A stretch of DNA of 64,000 nucleotides, from assembly GCF_001447195.1 (NCBI RefSeq), contig NZ_LFRI01000516.1:124001-188000 (forward strand), given 5' to 3'. Positions 38,047 to 47,790 of the stretch are shown here, piece after piece; positions within the stretch are counted from its first letter, which is position 1; each line of letters opens with the position of its first letter. The notes below the pieces were generated by a model that was given only the letters and a program-made list of their open reading frames with translations, made no database searches and was not told where the DNA came from. Both the position numbers and the translations under genes were made by a program. This DNA is from Aquabacterium parvum. GTDB taxonomy: Bacteria; Pseudomonadota; Gammaproteobacteria; Burkholderiales; Burkholderiaceae_C.

Positions 38047-39948
38047 ATGCTGCGTTCTGCGTTCCGCCCCATCAGCAACACCGCCCAAGCAGGCAACCAC
38101 CCATCGGCACGGCCCGAGCGGGCCCTCGAGGCCAAGGGCCCACGACCCAAGCTCAAAAAGGGCGGACATCGCCCAACCCTGGCATGGATTGGGCTGAATC
38201 TGCTGATCGGAACCGCGCTCGCCGCCCCCATGCAGCCTCGCCAGGGCTGGCAGCAAACACTGGCGCAAGCCTCCCCCGCCGCGCCCCCAGCGCAGCCGGC
38301 CTCGCCTCCTGCTGCAACCACCCCTCCCACCCGCTCGGCGATGGACGCCAACCTGTTCTTCCAGGTGTTGGTCGCCGAGATCCAGGCCAACAGCGGTGAC
38401 CCGGGTTCCGCCTACCAGATCTACCTCGAGGCCGCACGACGTCTGCAAAACGGTCAGCTCTACCAACGCTCTGTGGAGGTCGCTCTGCGTGCTCGCGCCG
38501 GCGAACAAGCCCTGACCGCGGCCAAGGCTTGGCGCCAAGCCCTGCCCCAATCTCGAGACGCAGCAGAGTTCAACACCCAAATCCTCATCGCCTTGGGTCG
38601 GAGCAAGGAACTGGCAGCTCCTTTGCGCGCGCTCATCCAGCTCACACCGACCGAGCAACAAGCCCAACTGATGGCCAGCTTGCCGCGCAGCCTGGCACGC
38701 CTGCAAGACCGGGTGGCAGCCGCCCGGGTGATCGACGAAGCCACGCAGCCCTGGCGCAGCGCGCCCATGGAATCGGCCGCGGCCTGGGCCGCCAGCGCAG
38801 AAGCGTGGCTGATGGCCGGCCGCACTGACACCGCCATGGATGCCGCACGCCAAGCCTTGAAGCTCGACCCCGGCCAGCTCGGTGCCCAGTTGGTGGCCAC
38901 CGACCTCATCGGCCAGCAAGCCGACGCCGAGGCCCTGGTCAAGTCACAGCTGACCCGCCAGGATGCCCCCCCGGTGCTGCGCCTGGCCTACGCTCGCAAA
39001 CTGGCCACCGCCCAGCGTTACGCGGAATCTGCCGAGCAACTCGAAACCCTGATCGCCGCGCAACCCGATCAGGACAGCCACCGCGTGCTGCTCGCCGCCA
39101 TCCGACTGGAGATGCGGCAGGTCGACGCTGCCGAGGCCGTCATCAAGCCCGTTTTGCAAAGAACCACCACCCCACCCAGCAAGGACCACGAACAGGCCTT
39201 CCTGCTGATGGCCCAGGTGGCAGACCGCCGCAACCAGACCGCAGAAGCCTTGCGCTGGTTGGACAAGGCCGACACCAAGCACGAAAAGCTCGCGGTTCAG
39301 AGCCAGAAGGCCCGATTGCTGGCCTCACAAGGCAAGCTGACCGAGGCTCGCAACAACCTGCGCAAGCTGCCCGAAACCGAAGCCCGCGACGGCATCCTGA
39401 AGATCCAGACCGAAGCTCAACTGTTGCGCGAACTCAAGCAATGGCGCGAGGCCTGGAACGTGCTGGAGCAGGGATCTCAGCGTTTCCCGGAGGACCCCGA
39501 CCTGCTCTACGACCAGGCCATGGTTGCCGAAAAGCTCCAACGTTTTGAAGACCTGGAAAAGCTGTTGCGCAAGGTCATCGCCCTCGCCCCCGACAACGCA
39601 GGCGCTTACAACGCACTGGGCTACAGCTTCGCAGATCGCAACATCAACCTGCCAGAGGCGCGCAAACTCATCGAACAGGCCCTGGCCCTGCGCCCGAACG
39701 ATGCGTACATCGTGGACAGCCTCGCGTGGGTCGCCTTCCGAGAGGGCAAGCTTGACGAAGCCCGGCAGCTGCTGAGCCAGGCTTATGCCAGCCGCCAGGA
39801 TGCCGAAATCGCCGCGCACCTGGGCGAAGTGCTGTGGCTTCAGGGCGACCGCGAGGGTGCAATGAAGCGCTGGCGCGAAGGTTTGGCCATCGACAAAAAC
39901 AACGAGACCCTGAAAGAAACGGTGCAGCGATTCGGGGTTCAACCGTGA
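38047..39948 (+). CDS. Tetratricopeptide-repeat protein, exported or membrane-anchored
   Basis: A 633-residue protein with many TPR units (clear at about 105-170, 400-600), for example AYNALGYSFADRNINLPEAR. The only hydrophobic stretch is at residues 44-60 (LAWIGLNLLIGTALAA), preceded by 43 residues with many Lys/Arg/Pro, an unusually long N-region for a signal peptide. A Pro/Ala-rich stretch follows (75-95). It is a regular neighbour of lolB/ispE in Burkholderiales and is presumed to be a periplasmic scaffold; partners are unknown. It has its own -10-like TAGAAT (38018-38023) and a GGAG site. The stop overlaps the lolB GTG. Confidence 0.85.
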   Translation: MLRSAFRPISNTAQAGNHPSARPERALEAKGPRPKLKKGGHRPTLAWIGLNLLIGTALAAPMQPRQGWQQTLAQASPAAPPAQPASPPAATTPPTRSAMDANLFFQVLVAEIQANSGDPGSAYQIYLEAARRLQNGQLYQRSVEVALRARAGEQALTAAKAWRQALPQSRDAAEFNTQILIALGRSKELAAPLRALIQLTPTEQQAQLMASLPRSLARLQDRVAAARVIDEATQPWRSAPMESAAAWAASAEAWLMAGRTDTAMDAARQALKLDPGQLGAQLVATDLIGQQADAEALVKSQLTRQDAPPVLRLAYARKLATAQRYAESAEQLETLIAAQPDQDSHRVLLAAIRLEMRQVDAAEAVIKPVLQRTTTPPSKDHEQAFLLMAQVADRRNQTAEALRWLDKADTKHEKLAVQSQKARLLASQGKLTEARNNLRKLPETEARDGILKIQTEAQLLRELKQWREAWNVLEQGSQRFPEDPDLLYDQAMVAEKLQRFEDLEKLLRKVIALAPDNAGAYNALGYSFADRNINLPEARKLIEQALALRPNDAYIVDSLAWVAFREGKLDEARQLLSQAYASRQDAEIAAHLGEVLWLQGDREGAMKRWREGLAIDKNNETLKETVQRFGVQP

Positions 39949-40601
39949 CAGGCGCAAACCGCGGGCTGCGCCGCCGGGCCTGGCTGCTGAGCGCCCTGGC
40001 GAGCACCTGCCTTGCGATCGCTTGTGCACCCGCACCCATCACACCGTTGCCACCGGTCGCACAGGACGGCGCACGCCTCGGTGACCCTGTGCGGCCTGAC
40101 ACGCCTCCACCGAAGCCCAGCACCTCGGTGGACACCACCATGGCGCTGCAAGGCCAGATGGGCATCAAGCTCGGCGCCTGGCAGGACGAGCCTGCGAAAG
40201 GCATGAGCTTCGGCTTCTTCTTTCAGGGGCAAGTCGAACGCGGCAGCCTGGCGCTCATGACACCGCTGGGCAGCCAAGTCGCCCAGATCGACTGGACGCC
40301 CACCGCCGCCACCCTTCGCCGCGTCGGACCCGGAGGTGGAGAGGACCTGCGCCGAGGCGGCATCGAGGAGCTGGCCGAAGCCGCCTTGGGCGAGGCGCTG
40401 CCCCTTCAGACCCTGGTGCACTGGATGCAGGGGCGCCCCGATCCAGCGCTGCCTCACACCCCCAAAACCGAGGCAGGCCTGTTTGAACAAAGAGGCTGGC
40501 TCATCGACACGCGCGAACGTGCCCAAGGCCGCATCCTCGCCACGCGCCACGGCCGCCCCGGCTTGCGCGATGCTCGCATTTCGATGCGACTGGATCCCTG
40601 A
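39945..40601 (+). CDS. lolB: Outer-membrane lipoprotein LolB
   Basis: A 218-residue lipoprotein that receives lipoproteins from LolA and inserts them in the outer membrane. The signal ends in lipobox LAIAC with acylated Cys27. The mature part shows the LolB-type strand pattern (MALQGQMGIKLGAW, FFFQGQVERGSLALMTPLG). The start is GTG at 39945, overlapping the TPR stop as GTGA, so translation is coupled. Between lipobox and fold is a Pro-rich linker of about 30 residues. Confidence 0.85.
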   Translation: MTGANRGLRRRAWLLSALASTCLAIACAPAPITPLPPVAQDGARLGDPVRPDTPPPKPSTSVDTTMALQGQMGIKLGAWQDEPAKGMSFGFFFQGQVERGSLALMTPLGSQVAQIDWTPTAATLRRVGPGGGEDLRRGGIEELAEAALGEALPLQTLVHWMQGRPDPALPHTPKTEAGLFEQRGWLIDTRERAQGRILATRHGRPGLRDARISMRLDP

Positions 40602-40612
40602 CCCCACACGAC

Positions 40613-41575
40613 ATGCCCAGCCTCCATGACCTGGCAGCACCTGCCAAGATCAACCTGTTCCTGCATGTCACCGGCAAACGACATGACGGATATCACCTGC
40701 TTCAGTCCGTCTTCGTGCTGCTGGACTGGCATGACACCTTGCACATCGAGACCCGCGAAGACGGCCGCATCATCCGGCATGACATCAACGTCCCGCTGCC
40801 CGCCGACGACCTGTGTGTGCGGGCCGCCCGCCTGCTGCAAGCAGAAGGCGGCACCCAGCGCGGCTGCGACATCCACATCGAAAAATCATTGCCGTGGGGC
40901 GCCGGGCTGGGCGGCGGCAGCTCGGACGCCGCGACCGTTCTGCTGGCACTCAACCGACTTTGGGGCCTGAACTGGTCAGCACAACGCCTCGAAGCCCTTG
41001 CCGTCAAGCTCGGTGCAGACGTGCCCTTCTTCGTGCGAGGCCGCAACGCCTGGGTCGAAGGCATCGGCGAGCAGATCACCCCCATCGAGCTGCCACCCGA
41101 GGTGTTTGACACACCACTTGCGCTGCTCAAGCCCCCTGTTGCCATCCCAACCTCGGCGATTTTCGGCAGCCCTTTGCTCAAACGCGGCACAGAGCACGCT
41201 ATACTTGCCGCCTTTCTTGCAGCGCCAAAGCGCTTTGGTCGAAATGACCTGCAGGAGCCCGCCGAAGCCTGGCGCGAGACCGAGCTCCCACCTGCTGGGG
41301 ATGCCAACGGCCTCAGGCCCGAAGCGAGCGACGGCAGGCAGGTCAGCCAAGCTTTGAGCGCCATGCAGAACCGCTTCGGCAACAGCCGGATGACCGGTTC
41401 GGGCAGCACGGTGTTTTCATGGGTCACCCCTGAGCAGACGCCCCACCCCGAGCAGGTCCTTCAGGCGCTTGGGGCGAGCCTGCATGGAGGCCACTGGGTC
41501 GGTCGCGTCTGTCGCGTGTTGCCGTGTCACCCTTTGCTTCACCTGATTGGCAGCGATGCAGCCAAACAGCGATGA
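40613..41575 (+). CDS. ispE: 4-diphosphocytidyl-2-C-methyl-D-erythritol kinase IspE
   Basis: A 320-residue GHMP kinase of the MEP isoprenoid pathway; it phosphorylates CDP-ME at the 2-hydroxyl. Motifs are APAKINLFLHVTGKRHDGYH, the ATP loop PWGAGLGGGSSDAA and MTGSGSTVFSWV. It is about 35 residues longer than E. coli IspE. Part of this is an insert before the last motif (about 216-245, rich in Pro/Gly/Glu); the rest is an added C-terminal tail after VCRVLPCHP. The start is 11 bases after lolB. tRNA-Gln and prs follow, the usual order in this bacterial group. Confidence 0.95.
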   Translation: MPSLHDLAAPAKINLFLHVTGKRHDGYHLLQSVFVLLDWHDTLHIETREDGRIIRHDINVPLPADDLCVRAARLLQAEGGTQRGCDIHIEKSLPWGAGLGGGSSDAATVLLALNRLWGLNWSAQRLEALAVKLGADVPFFVRGRNAWVEGIGEQITPIELPPEVFDTPLALLKPPVAIPTSAIFGSPLLKRGTEHAILAAFLAAPKRFGRNDLQEPAEAWRETELPPAGDANGLRPEASDGRQVSQALSAMQNRFGNSRMTGSGSTVFSWVTPEQTPHPEQVLQALGASLHGGHWVGRVCRVLPCHPLLHLIGSDAAKQR

Positions 41576-41597
41576 AGCGAAGCAAAAACACAACAAC

Positions 41598-41627
41598 TTG
41601 CAATCGCAGTCAAAAACGGGCTAGAAT
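41598..41627 (+). promoter_or_regulatory. Promoter of tRNA-Gln
   Basis: A -35-like TTGCAA (41598-41603) and a -10 TAGAAT (41622-41627) are 18 bases apart, 75 bases upstream of the tRNA. A CTCTC-GTCAA-GAGAG stem (41634-41648) lies at the start of the precursor. Confidence 0.6.
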
Positions 41628-41702
41628 GTGAGTCTCTCGTCAAGAGAGCAGATTACAAGGTTGCAAGACGCAAGGCTTCGGCCAGTGACTTGAGACCTGT
41701 GT

Positions 41703-41779
41703 AGGGGAATCGCCAAGTTGGTTAAGGCATCGGATTTTGATTCCGACATACGAGGGTTCGAATCCTTCTTCCCCTGCCA
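41703..41779 (+). tRNA. tRNA-Gln (anticodon TTG), CCA encoded
   Basis: A full cloverleaf can be drawn. The acceptor AGGGGAA pairs with TTCCCCT, the anticodon stem is TCGGA/TCCGA with loop TTTTGAT (anticodon TTG), and the T loop is TTCGAAT. The discriminator G is followed by a genomically encoded CCA (41777-41779). It reads CAA and probably CAG glutamine codons. Confidence 0.95.
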
Positions 41780-41786
41780 AATTTCC

Positions 41787-41820
41787 AGATGATCAGCGCA
41801 TCACAGCAAACTGATCATCT
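41787..41820 (+). other. Stem-loop just after tRNA-Gln
   Basis: AGATGATCAG (41787-41796) and CTGATCATCT (41811-41820) form a perfect 10-bp stem with a 14-base loop, 7 bases after the tRNA end. It lacks a T run. It may protect or help process the tRNA 3' end, or partly end transcription before prs. The remaining 146 bases to prs hold nothing else I can name. Confidence 0.4.
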
Positions 41821-41966
41821 ACTTGCCCCAAGCCTGCCACCCTCATGGGTGATGTCTGGGCGATGGCCAAGGCAAGCCCTGGTGAACACCAGCTGCGCAT
41901 GCCGGGCTTCCTCGACGGGCAAGTGAAGGGCAAGACGTTTTCGCAGCCATCACCGTCACGCCCGCC

Positions 41967-42929
41967 ATGCTTTCCGACACCGTTCTGTTCACTGGCAACG
42001 CCAACCCGGCCCTCTCCCAGGAAATCGCCACCCAGCTCGGCGTTTCACTCGGCAAGGCATCCGTGGGCCGATTCTCCGACGGCGAAACCACCGTCGAGAT
42101 CCAGCAGAACGTGCGCGGCCGCGACGTGTTCGTGGTGCAGTCCACCTGCGCCCCGACCAACGACAACCTGATGGAACTGCTGATCATGGCCGACGCGCTC
42201 AAGCGCGCTTCCGCCCAGCGCATCACGGCCGTCATCCCCTATTTCGGCTACGCCCGCCAGGACCGTCGCCCGCGCTCCACCCGCGTGCCGATCTCGGCCC
42301 GCGTGGTTGCCAACATGCTCGAAGCCGTGGGCGTCTCCCGCGTGCTGACCATGGACCTGCACGCCGACCAGATCCAGGGCTTCTTCAACATCCCCGTCGA
42401 CAACATCTACGCCTCGCCGGTGCTGCTGTCGGACCTGCAGTCCAAGAACTACAGCGACCTGGTGGTCGTGTCGCCCGACGTGGGCGGCGTGGTGCGCGCT
42501 CGCGCCTTGGCCAAGCAGCTCGGCTGCGACCTGGCCATCATCGACAAGCGTCGCCCGAAGGCCAACGTTTCCGAGGTGATGCACGTCATCGGCGAAATCG
42601 AAGGCCGCAACTGCGTGATCATGGACGACATGATCGACACCGCCGGCACCCTGGTCAAAGCCGCCGAGGTGCTCAAGGAGCGCGGCGCCAAGAGCGTCTA
42701 CGCCTACTGCACCCACGCCGTGTTCTCGGGCCCGGCCATCGAGCGCATCAAGGCCTCGCACCTCGACGAGGTCCTCATCACCAACACCATTCCGCTGAGC
42801 GACGCTGCCAAGGGCACGCCCAAGATCCGCCAGCTCAGCACCGCTTTCCTGTTTGCCGAGACCATCCGTCGCATCACCGACGGCGATTCGGTGACCTCCC
42901 TCTTTTCGGAACAGAACAACAACTTCTGA
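41967..42929 (+). CDS. prs: Ribose-phosphate pyrophosphokinase (PRPP synthetase)
   Basis: A 320-residue enzyme that makes PRPP from ribose-5-phosphate and ATP for nucleotide, His and Trp synthesis. Visible motifs are [18 protein letters not shown], the ATP-loop [24 protein letters not shown], the PRPP-binding [11 protein letters not shown] and [15 protein letters not shown]. Length is typical. No strong ribosome-binding site is visible before the ATG at 41967. rplY follows 87 bases later. Confidence 0.97.
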   Translation: MLSDTVLFTGNANPALSQEIATQLGVSLGKASVGRFSDGETTVEIQQNVRGRDVFVVQSTCAPTNDNLMELLIMADALKRASAQRITAVIPYFGYARQDRRPRSTRVPISARVVANMLEAVGVSRVLTMDLHADQIQGFFNIPVDNIYASPVLLSDLQSKNYSDLVVVSPDVGGVVRARALAKQLGCDLAIIDKRRPKANVSEVMHVIGEIEGRNCVIMDDMIDTAGTLVKAAEVLKERGAKSVYAYCTHAVFSGPAIERIKASHLDEVLITNTIPLSDAAKGTPKIRQLSTAFLFAETIRRITDGDSVTSLFSEQNNNF

Positions 42930-43016
42930 TTCCGAAAATCCCCGGTCGCTTCGGCAACGCAGCGGCCATTTTCCAAGCGCCTGGTCGCGGGCGCTTCACT
43001 CAACTGGAGTACTTCC

Positions 43017-43637
43017 ATGAAATTCACCGCTTTCGAGCGCAACGTGCAGGGGACCGGAGCGAGCCGCCGCCTGCGTGACGCTGGCAAAACCCCTGGCATC
43101 GTCTACGGCGCCGGCAAGGCCCCCGTCGTCATCGAGCTGGACCACAACGCGCTGTACCACGCCATGCGCAAAGAGGCCTTCCACTCGTCCATCCTCGAGA
43201 TGGACCTGGGCGGCACGGTCGAAAAGGTCCTGCTGCGCGACTACCAGAAGCACCCGTACAAGCAGCTCGTGCTGCACGTGGACTTCCAGCGCGTTGACGC
43301 CACCACCCGCATCCACAAGAAGGTGCCCGTGCACTTCGTGGGCGAGGCCGACGCACCTGCCGTCAAGCTGGACAAGTGCCTGATCAACCACGTCACCACC
43401 GAACTGGAAATCGAGTGCCTGGCTGAACAGCTGCCCGAATTCCTGACGCTGGACCTGAGCAAGGCCGTCAAGGGCCAAGTCTTCGGCGTGGACGACCTGG
43501 GCCTGGCTGCCCACATCAAGGTGATCACCCACGGCCGCAAGGCCCCGACGCTGGCCACCGTGGTCGAGCCGGTGGAAGAAGTGATCGCTGCCCCAGTGGC
43601 CGCCGCCGAACCCGCCAAGGGCAAGAAGAAGAAGTAA
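43017..43637 (+). CDS. rplY: 50S ribosomal protein L25 (CTC/TL5 type)
   Basis: A 206-residue L25 with the C-terminal CTC extension. It binds 5S rRNA through the N-terminal domain ([21 protein letters not shown]). The C-terminal TL5 domain and a Lys-rich end (GKKKK) complete it. GGAG lies 10 bases before the ATG. The stop codon sits in the loop of a short GAAGAAG/CTTCTTC stem, and a strong intrinsic terminator follows 49 bases later. Confidence 0.97.
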   Translation: MKFTAFERNVQGTGASRRLRDAGKTPGIVYGAGKAPVVIELDHNALYHAMRKEAFHSSILEMDLGGTVEKVLLRDYQKHPYKQLVLHVDFQRVDATTRIHKKVPVHFVGEADAPAVKLDKCLINHVTTELEIECLAEQLPEFLTLDLSKAVKGQVFGVDDLGLAAHIKVITHGRKAPTLATVVEPVEEVIAAPVAAAEPAKGKKKK

Positions 43638-43685
43638 TCTTCTTCCCCTGCCTGACAAGGCCCCCAAAGCCATGCGCTTTGAGTC

Positions 43686-43714
43686 AAGCCCCGCTTTGGC
43701 GGGGCTTTTCTTTT
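43686..43714 (+). terminator. Rho-independent terminator of rplY
   Basis: AAGCCCCGC (43686-43694), loop TTTG, GCGGGGCTT (43699-43707), then TTCTTTT. The stem is a perfect 9 bp with a good T tail. Confidence 0.93.
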
Positions 43715-43745
43715 GCTGACCTGATCGCGAACAATCGCCGCCATC

Positions 43746-44387
43746 ATGATTCGACTGTTTGTCGGCCTGGGCAACCCGGGCCCCGAGTACGAAGACACCC
43801 GCCACAACGCCGGCTTCTGGTACATCGACGGCATGGCCCGGCGCCTGGGCGTGTTCCTGCAGCCTGATCGGGCCTACCACGGTCTGGTCGCGCGGGCCAA
43901 CACGCCGCAGGGCCCGGTGTGGCTGCTGCAGCCGCAAACCTACATGAACCTCTCGGGCAAGTCGGTGGGGGCGCTGGCGCGCTTCTTCAAGGTCAACCCT
44001 GACGAGGTGCTGGTGGCCCACGACGAACTCGACCTGCTGCCAGGTCAGGTCAAGCTGAAAAAGGGCGGCGGCCACGCCGGCCACAACGGCCTGCGCGACA
44101 TCCACGCTCAACTGGGCTCACCCGATTACTGGCGCCTTCGCCTGGGCATCGGGCACCCCGGCGTCAAGCACGAGGTCGCGGCCTTCGTGCTGCGCAAGCC
44201 TCCGCAAGCCGAGCGCGATTCCATTTTCAAGTGCATCGACCAGTCGCTCGACGCCACCGAGGCCTTCCTCAAGGGTGAGATGAACGAGGCCACCAAGGTC
44301 ATCCACGCCGGACCCCAACGACCCAAGCCACCACGCAAGGAGCCCCTGCCGGTACAGGGCAAAAACGGCGAGGCGGGGGGCAACTGA
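43746..44387 (+). CDS. pth: Peptidyl-tRNA hydrolase Pth
   Basis: A 213-residue enzyme that frees tRNA from dropped-off peptidyl-tRNA. Motifs are [19 protein letters not shown] with the catalytic His, [10 protein letters not shown] with the substrate-binding Asn, HDELDL with the Asp, and [13 protein letters not shown]. The C-terminal 20 residues are a charged Pro/Lys tail beyond the fold. An AACAAT (43730-43735) 10 bases before the ATG suggests a very short leader. The DUF4124-type gene starts 8 bases after its stop. Confidence 0.96.
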   Translation: MIRLFVGLGNPGPEYEDTRHNAGFWYIDGMARRLGVFLQPDRAYHGLVARANTPQGPVWLLQPQTYMNLSGKSVGALARFFKVNPDEVLVAHDELDLLPGQVKLKKGGGHAGHNGLRDIHAQLGSPDYWRLRLGIGHPGVKHEVAAFVLRKPPQAERDSIFKCIDQSLDATEAFLKGEMNEATKVIHAGPQRPKPPRKEPLPVQGKNGEAGGN

Positions 44388-44395
44388 AACGCACC

Positions 44396-45751
<1,356 letters not shown>

Positions 45752-45783
45752 TGGAGGCGACGAGAGCGACGCCAGTGTAAGGC

Positions 45784-46518
45784 TCAGTCGGTCGAAGCAA
45801 CCGCAGGCTGGTAGAAGGCCTCGCGGCGAAACAGGTGAAAGTGCACTGCACCGGCCTGTCCGTGACGATGGCGGCTCAGAGCGTGCACCCAAGCGCAGGC
45901 CCCAGCATCCGCCGTTGATGCCGGCCCGCCCAGCTCGTGGGGTGCCTCGACATAGATCCATCCGCCCTCGGGCACGCAGGTGCAGGCGGCATCCAAGGCT
46001 GCGTCAAAAAGGCCTTCGTCAAAAGGTGGGTCCAGCAAGACCAGGTCAAAAGCCTGCCGGGCAGACGGCATCCAGCTCAGGGCATCGGCCTGCAACACCT
46101 CCAGGCGCTGCCCTGGCTGGGCTGAAGTGCCTTGCGTCAGGCGTTGAACGACGGCTTTGAGCGAGCGCACCAGGGTGGCATCGCGCTCGACCAGGGTCAC
46201 GCGTTCGGCGCCTCGAGAGGCGGCCTCCAAGCCAAGGGCCCCAGAGCCGGCAAAAGCATCCAGCACACGCCAGCCGGAGAGGTCCTGGCCCAGCCAGTTG
46301 AAAAGGGTCTCTCGCACACGGGCAGGCGTCGGGCGCAAGCCTGCTGCAACGGGCACGGGCAGGGGCGTTCGTTTCCACCGGCCACCAATGAGGCGCACTT
46401 CCTGGGTCGAGCTCGCGGCCACGCGTTGCGCCGAGCGAGCCTGGCGCTCGCGGACACCCTGGGTCGCATCGGGGCGGTCGGCTGGGCCGCGAGGGTGGCG
46501 GGGGGAGCGTGGTGGCAT
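45784..46518 (-). CDS. rsmD: 16S rRNA (guanine(966)-N(2))-methyltransferase RsmD
   Basis: A 244-residue SAM-dependent methyltransferase acting on G966 of 16S rRNA. Visible are [26 protein letters not shown], the SAM loop [18 protein letters not shown] and the catalytic LLDPPFDEG. The start is uncertain: ATG 46518 gives a 37-residue basic leader before the fold, and ATG 46542 overlaps the promoter hexamer. It is divergent from ftsY and first in the rsmD-coaD-ferredoxin operon. Confidence 0.94.
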   Translation of the reverse strand: MPPRSPRHPRGPADRPDATQGVRERQARSAQRVAASSTQEVRLIGGRWKRTPLPVPVAAGLRPTPARVRETLFNWLGQDLSGWRVLDAFAGSGALGLEAASRGAERVTLVERDATLVRSLKAVVQRLTQGTSAQPGQRLEVLQADALSWMPSARQAFDLVLLDPPFDEGLFDAALDAACTCVPEGGWIYVEAPHELGGPASTADAGACAWVHALSRHRHGQAGAVHFHLFRREAFYQPAVASTD

Positions 46519-46540
46519 GGCGTGTCGTGCAGGAGCGCGC

Positions 46541-46566
46541 ATTGTAGAGAGGCGCCCCTCTACAAT
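46541..46566. promoter_or_regulatory. Near-palindromic divergent promoter of rsmD and ftsY
   Basis: A 26-base element reads almost the same on both strands (one mismatched pair, positions 10 and 17). Each end carries TACAAT facing outward: 46561-46566 for ftsY and 46546-46541 for rsmD. The ftsY ATG follows its hexamer by 7 bases. Shared binding of polymerase or a regulator would couple the two genes. Confidence 0.6.
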
Positions 46567-46573
46567 CCTGCAC

Positions 46574-47740
46574 ATGTTCAGTTTCATCAAGAAAAAGCTG
46601 GGGTGGGGCGCGGCTCAACCCGATGCCACCCCGAGCGAGGCGCCACCCACCGACGGCGCAAAGGGCAAGGCAAGCGCGGCCGAATCGGCAGCGCCGCCCA
46701 AGCAGTCGCTCGGCGACACCGCCTTGTCGCCTCGCGCAACGGCGGCAAGCGCCCCCACGCCTGCGTCGAACGCCGCCCCTGCCGCGGTGGCCGATGCGCA
46801 GCCCGTGGTGACGAGCGCCGAACCTGCGCGCCGCTCCTGGCTCGACAAGCTGCGCAACGGCCTGCGCAAGACCGGATCCAGCATCGCACAGGTTTTCACT
46901 GGCACGCAGATCGACGACGCGCTGTACGAAGAGCTCGAAGCCGCCCTCTTGATGGCCGATGCTGGCGTGGCGGCCACCGAGCACCTGCTGCAAGACCTCA
47001 AGCGCCGCGTCAAAGAGGCCAAGGCCACGGACCCGACCCAGGTCAAGGGTCTGCTGATCGACGCCATCACCGACTTGCTGCAGCCCCTCGAGAAAAGCCT
47101 GGAGGTGGGTGAGCACACGCCGACGGTCATCATGGTCGCCGGCGTCAACGGTGCGGGCAAGACCACGACCATCGGCAAGTTGACCCGTCACCTCTCGGAT
47201 GCTGGCCAACGGGTGCTGCTGGCCGCCGCCGACACCTTCCGCGCCGCGGCGCGCGAGCAGTTGCTGGTCTGGGCCGATCGCAACCGCGTCGACATCGTCA
47301 GCCAGGACGGCGGTGACCCGGCAGCCGTGACCTTCGATGCCGTTCAGGCAGGCAAGGCCCGTGGTTGTGACGTGGTCATCGCCGACACCGCAGGCCGACT
47401 GGCCACGCAACTGCACCTGATGGACGAGCTCAGCAAGGTCAAGCGCGTGATCGGCAAGGCCATGGACGGCGCCCCCCACGAGGTGCTGCTGGTGGTCGAT
47501 GGCAACACGGGCCAGAACGCGCTGGCACAGGTCAAGGCCTTCGATCAGGCCCTGGGTCTGACAGGCGTGATCATCACCAAGCTGGACGGCACGGCCAAGG
47601 GCGGTGTGCTGGCTGCCATCGCGCTTTGGTCGCGCGAGCGCCAGGCGACGGTGCCGGTTTACTTCATCGGCGTAGGCGAAAAACTGGAAGACCTGCAAAC
47701 CTTCCAGGCACGCGAGTTCGCCCAGGCGCTGTTGAGCTGA
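46574..47740 (+). CDS. ftsY: Signal recognition particle receptor FtsY
   Basis: A 388-residue SRP receptor GTPase that docks SRP-ribosome complexes at the membrane. The N-terminal MFSFIKKKLGWG is an amphipathic membrane-targeting helix. A low-complexity Ala/Pro/Ser A-domain follows (about 13-85), then the NG domain with P-loop GVNGAGKTT from residue 190, DTAGRL and TKLDGTAKGG. It is normal in length. ATG 46574 is set by the targeting helix; the frame runs on upstream without FtsY-like sequence. ffh lies 1.2 kb to the right. Confidence 0.96.
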   Translation: MFSFIKKKLGWGAAQPDATPSEAPPTDGAKGKASAAESAAPPKQSLGDTALSPRATAASAPTPASNAAPAAVADAQPVVTSAEPARRSWLDKLRNGLRKTGSSIAQVFTGTQIDDALYEELEAALLMADAGVAATEHLLQDLKRRVKEAKATDPTQVKGLLIDAITDLLQPLEKSLEVGEHTPTVIMVAGVNGAGKTTTIGKLTRHLSDAGQRVLLAAADTFRAAAREQLLVWADRNRVDIVSQDGGDPAAVTFDAVQAGKARGCDVVIADTAGRLATQLHLMDELSKVKRVIGKAMDGAPHEVLLVVDGNTGQNALAQVKAFDQALGLTGVIITKLDGTAKGGVLAAIALWSRERQATVPVYFIGVGEKLEDLQTFQAREFAQALLS

Positions 47741-47748
47741 TCGACCTG

Positions 47749-47790
47749 CCCCGGCGGTTCGCTGGGGCGTCCTGACAGGTCAGGCCTTTT
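47749..47790 (+). terminator. Likely terminator after ftsY
   Basis: A stem CCCCGGCG/CGCTGGGG (47749-47767, 3-base loop, one G-T pair) is followed by a second stem CCTGA-CAGG-TCAGG (47771-47784) and CCTTTT. It overlaps the stop of the convergent gene. Confidence 0.45.

Noticed and set aside
41174-41205. Promoter-like TATACT inside ispE
   Set aside because: The only -35 candidate is 20 bases away, and the site lies within a clear coding region with no gene starting after it.
41765-43652. A 14-base repeat of the tRNA-Gln 3' end (41765-41778) at 43639-43652, like attachment sites of an island
   Set aside because: It encloses only prs and rplY, both core genes in their usual order, and the second copy is explained by the stem at the rplY stop.
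46519-46573. Expected M16 peptidase genes between rsmD and ftsY
   Set aside because: They are found there in some relatives, but this gap is only 55 bases, so they are absent or elsewhere.
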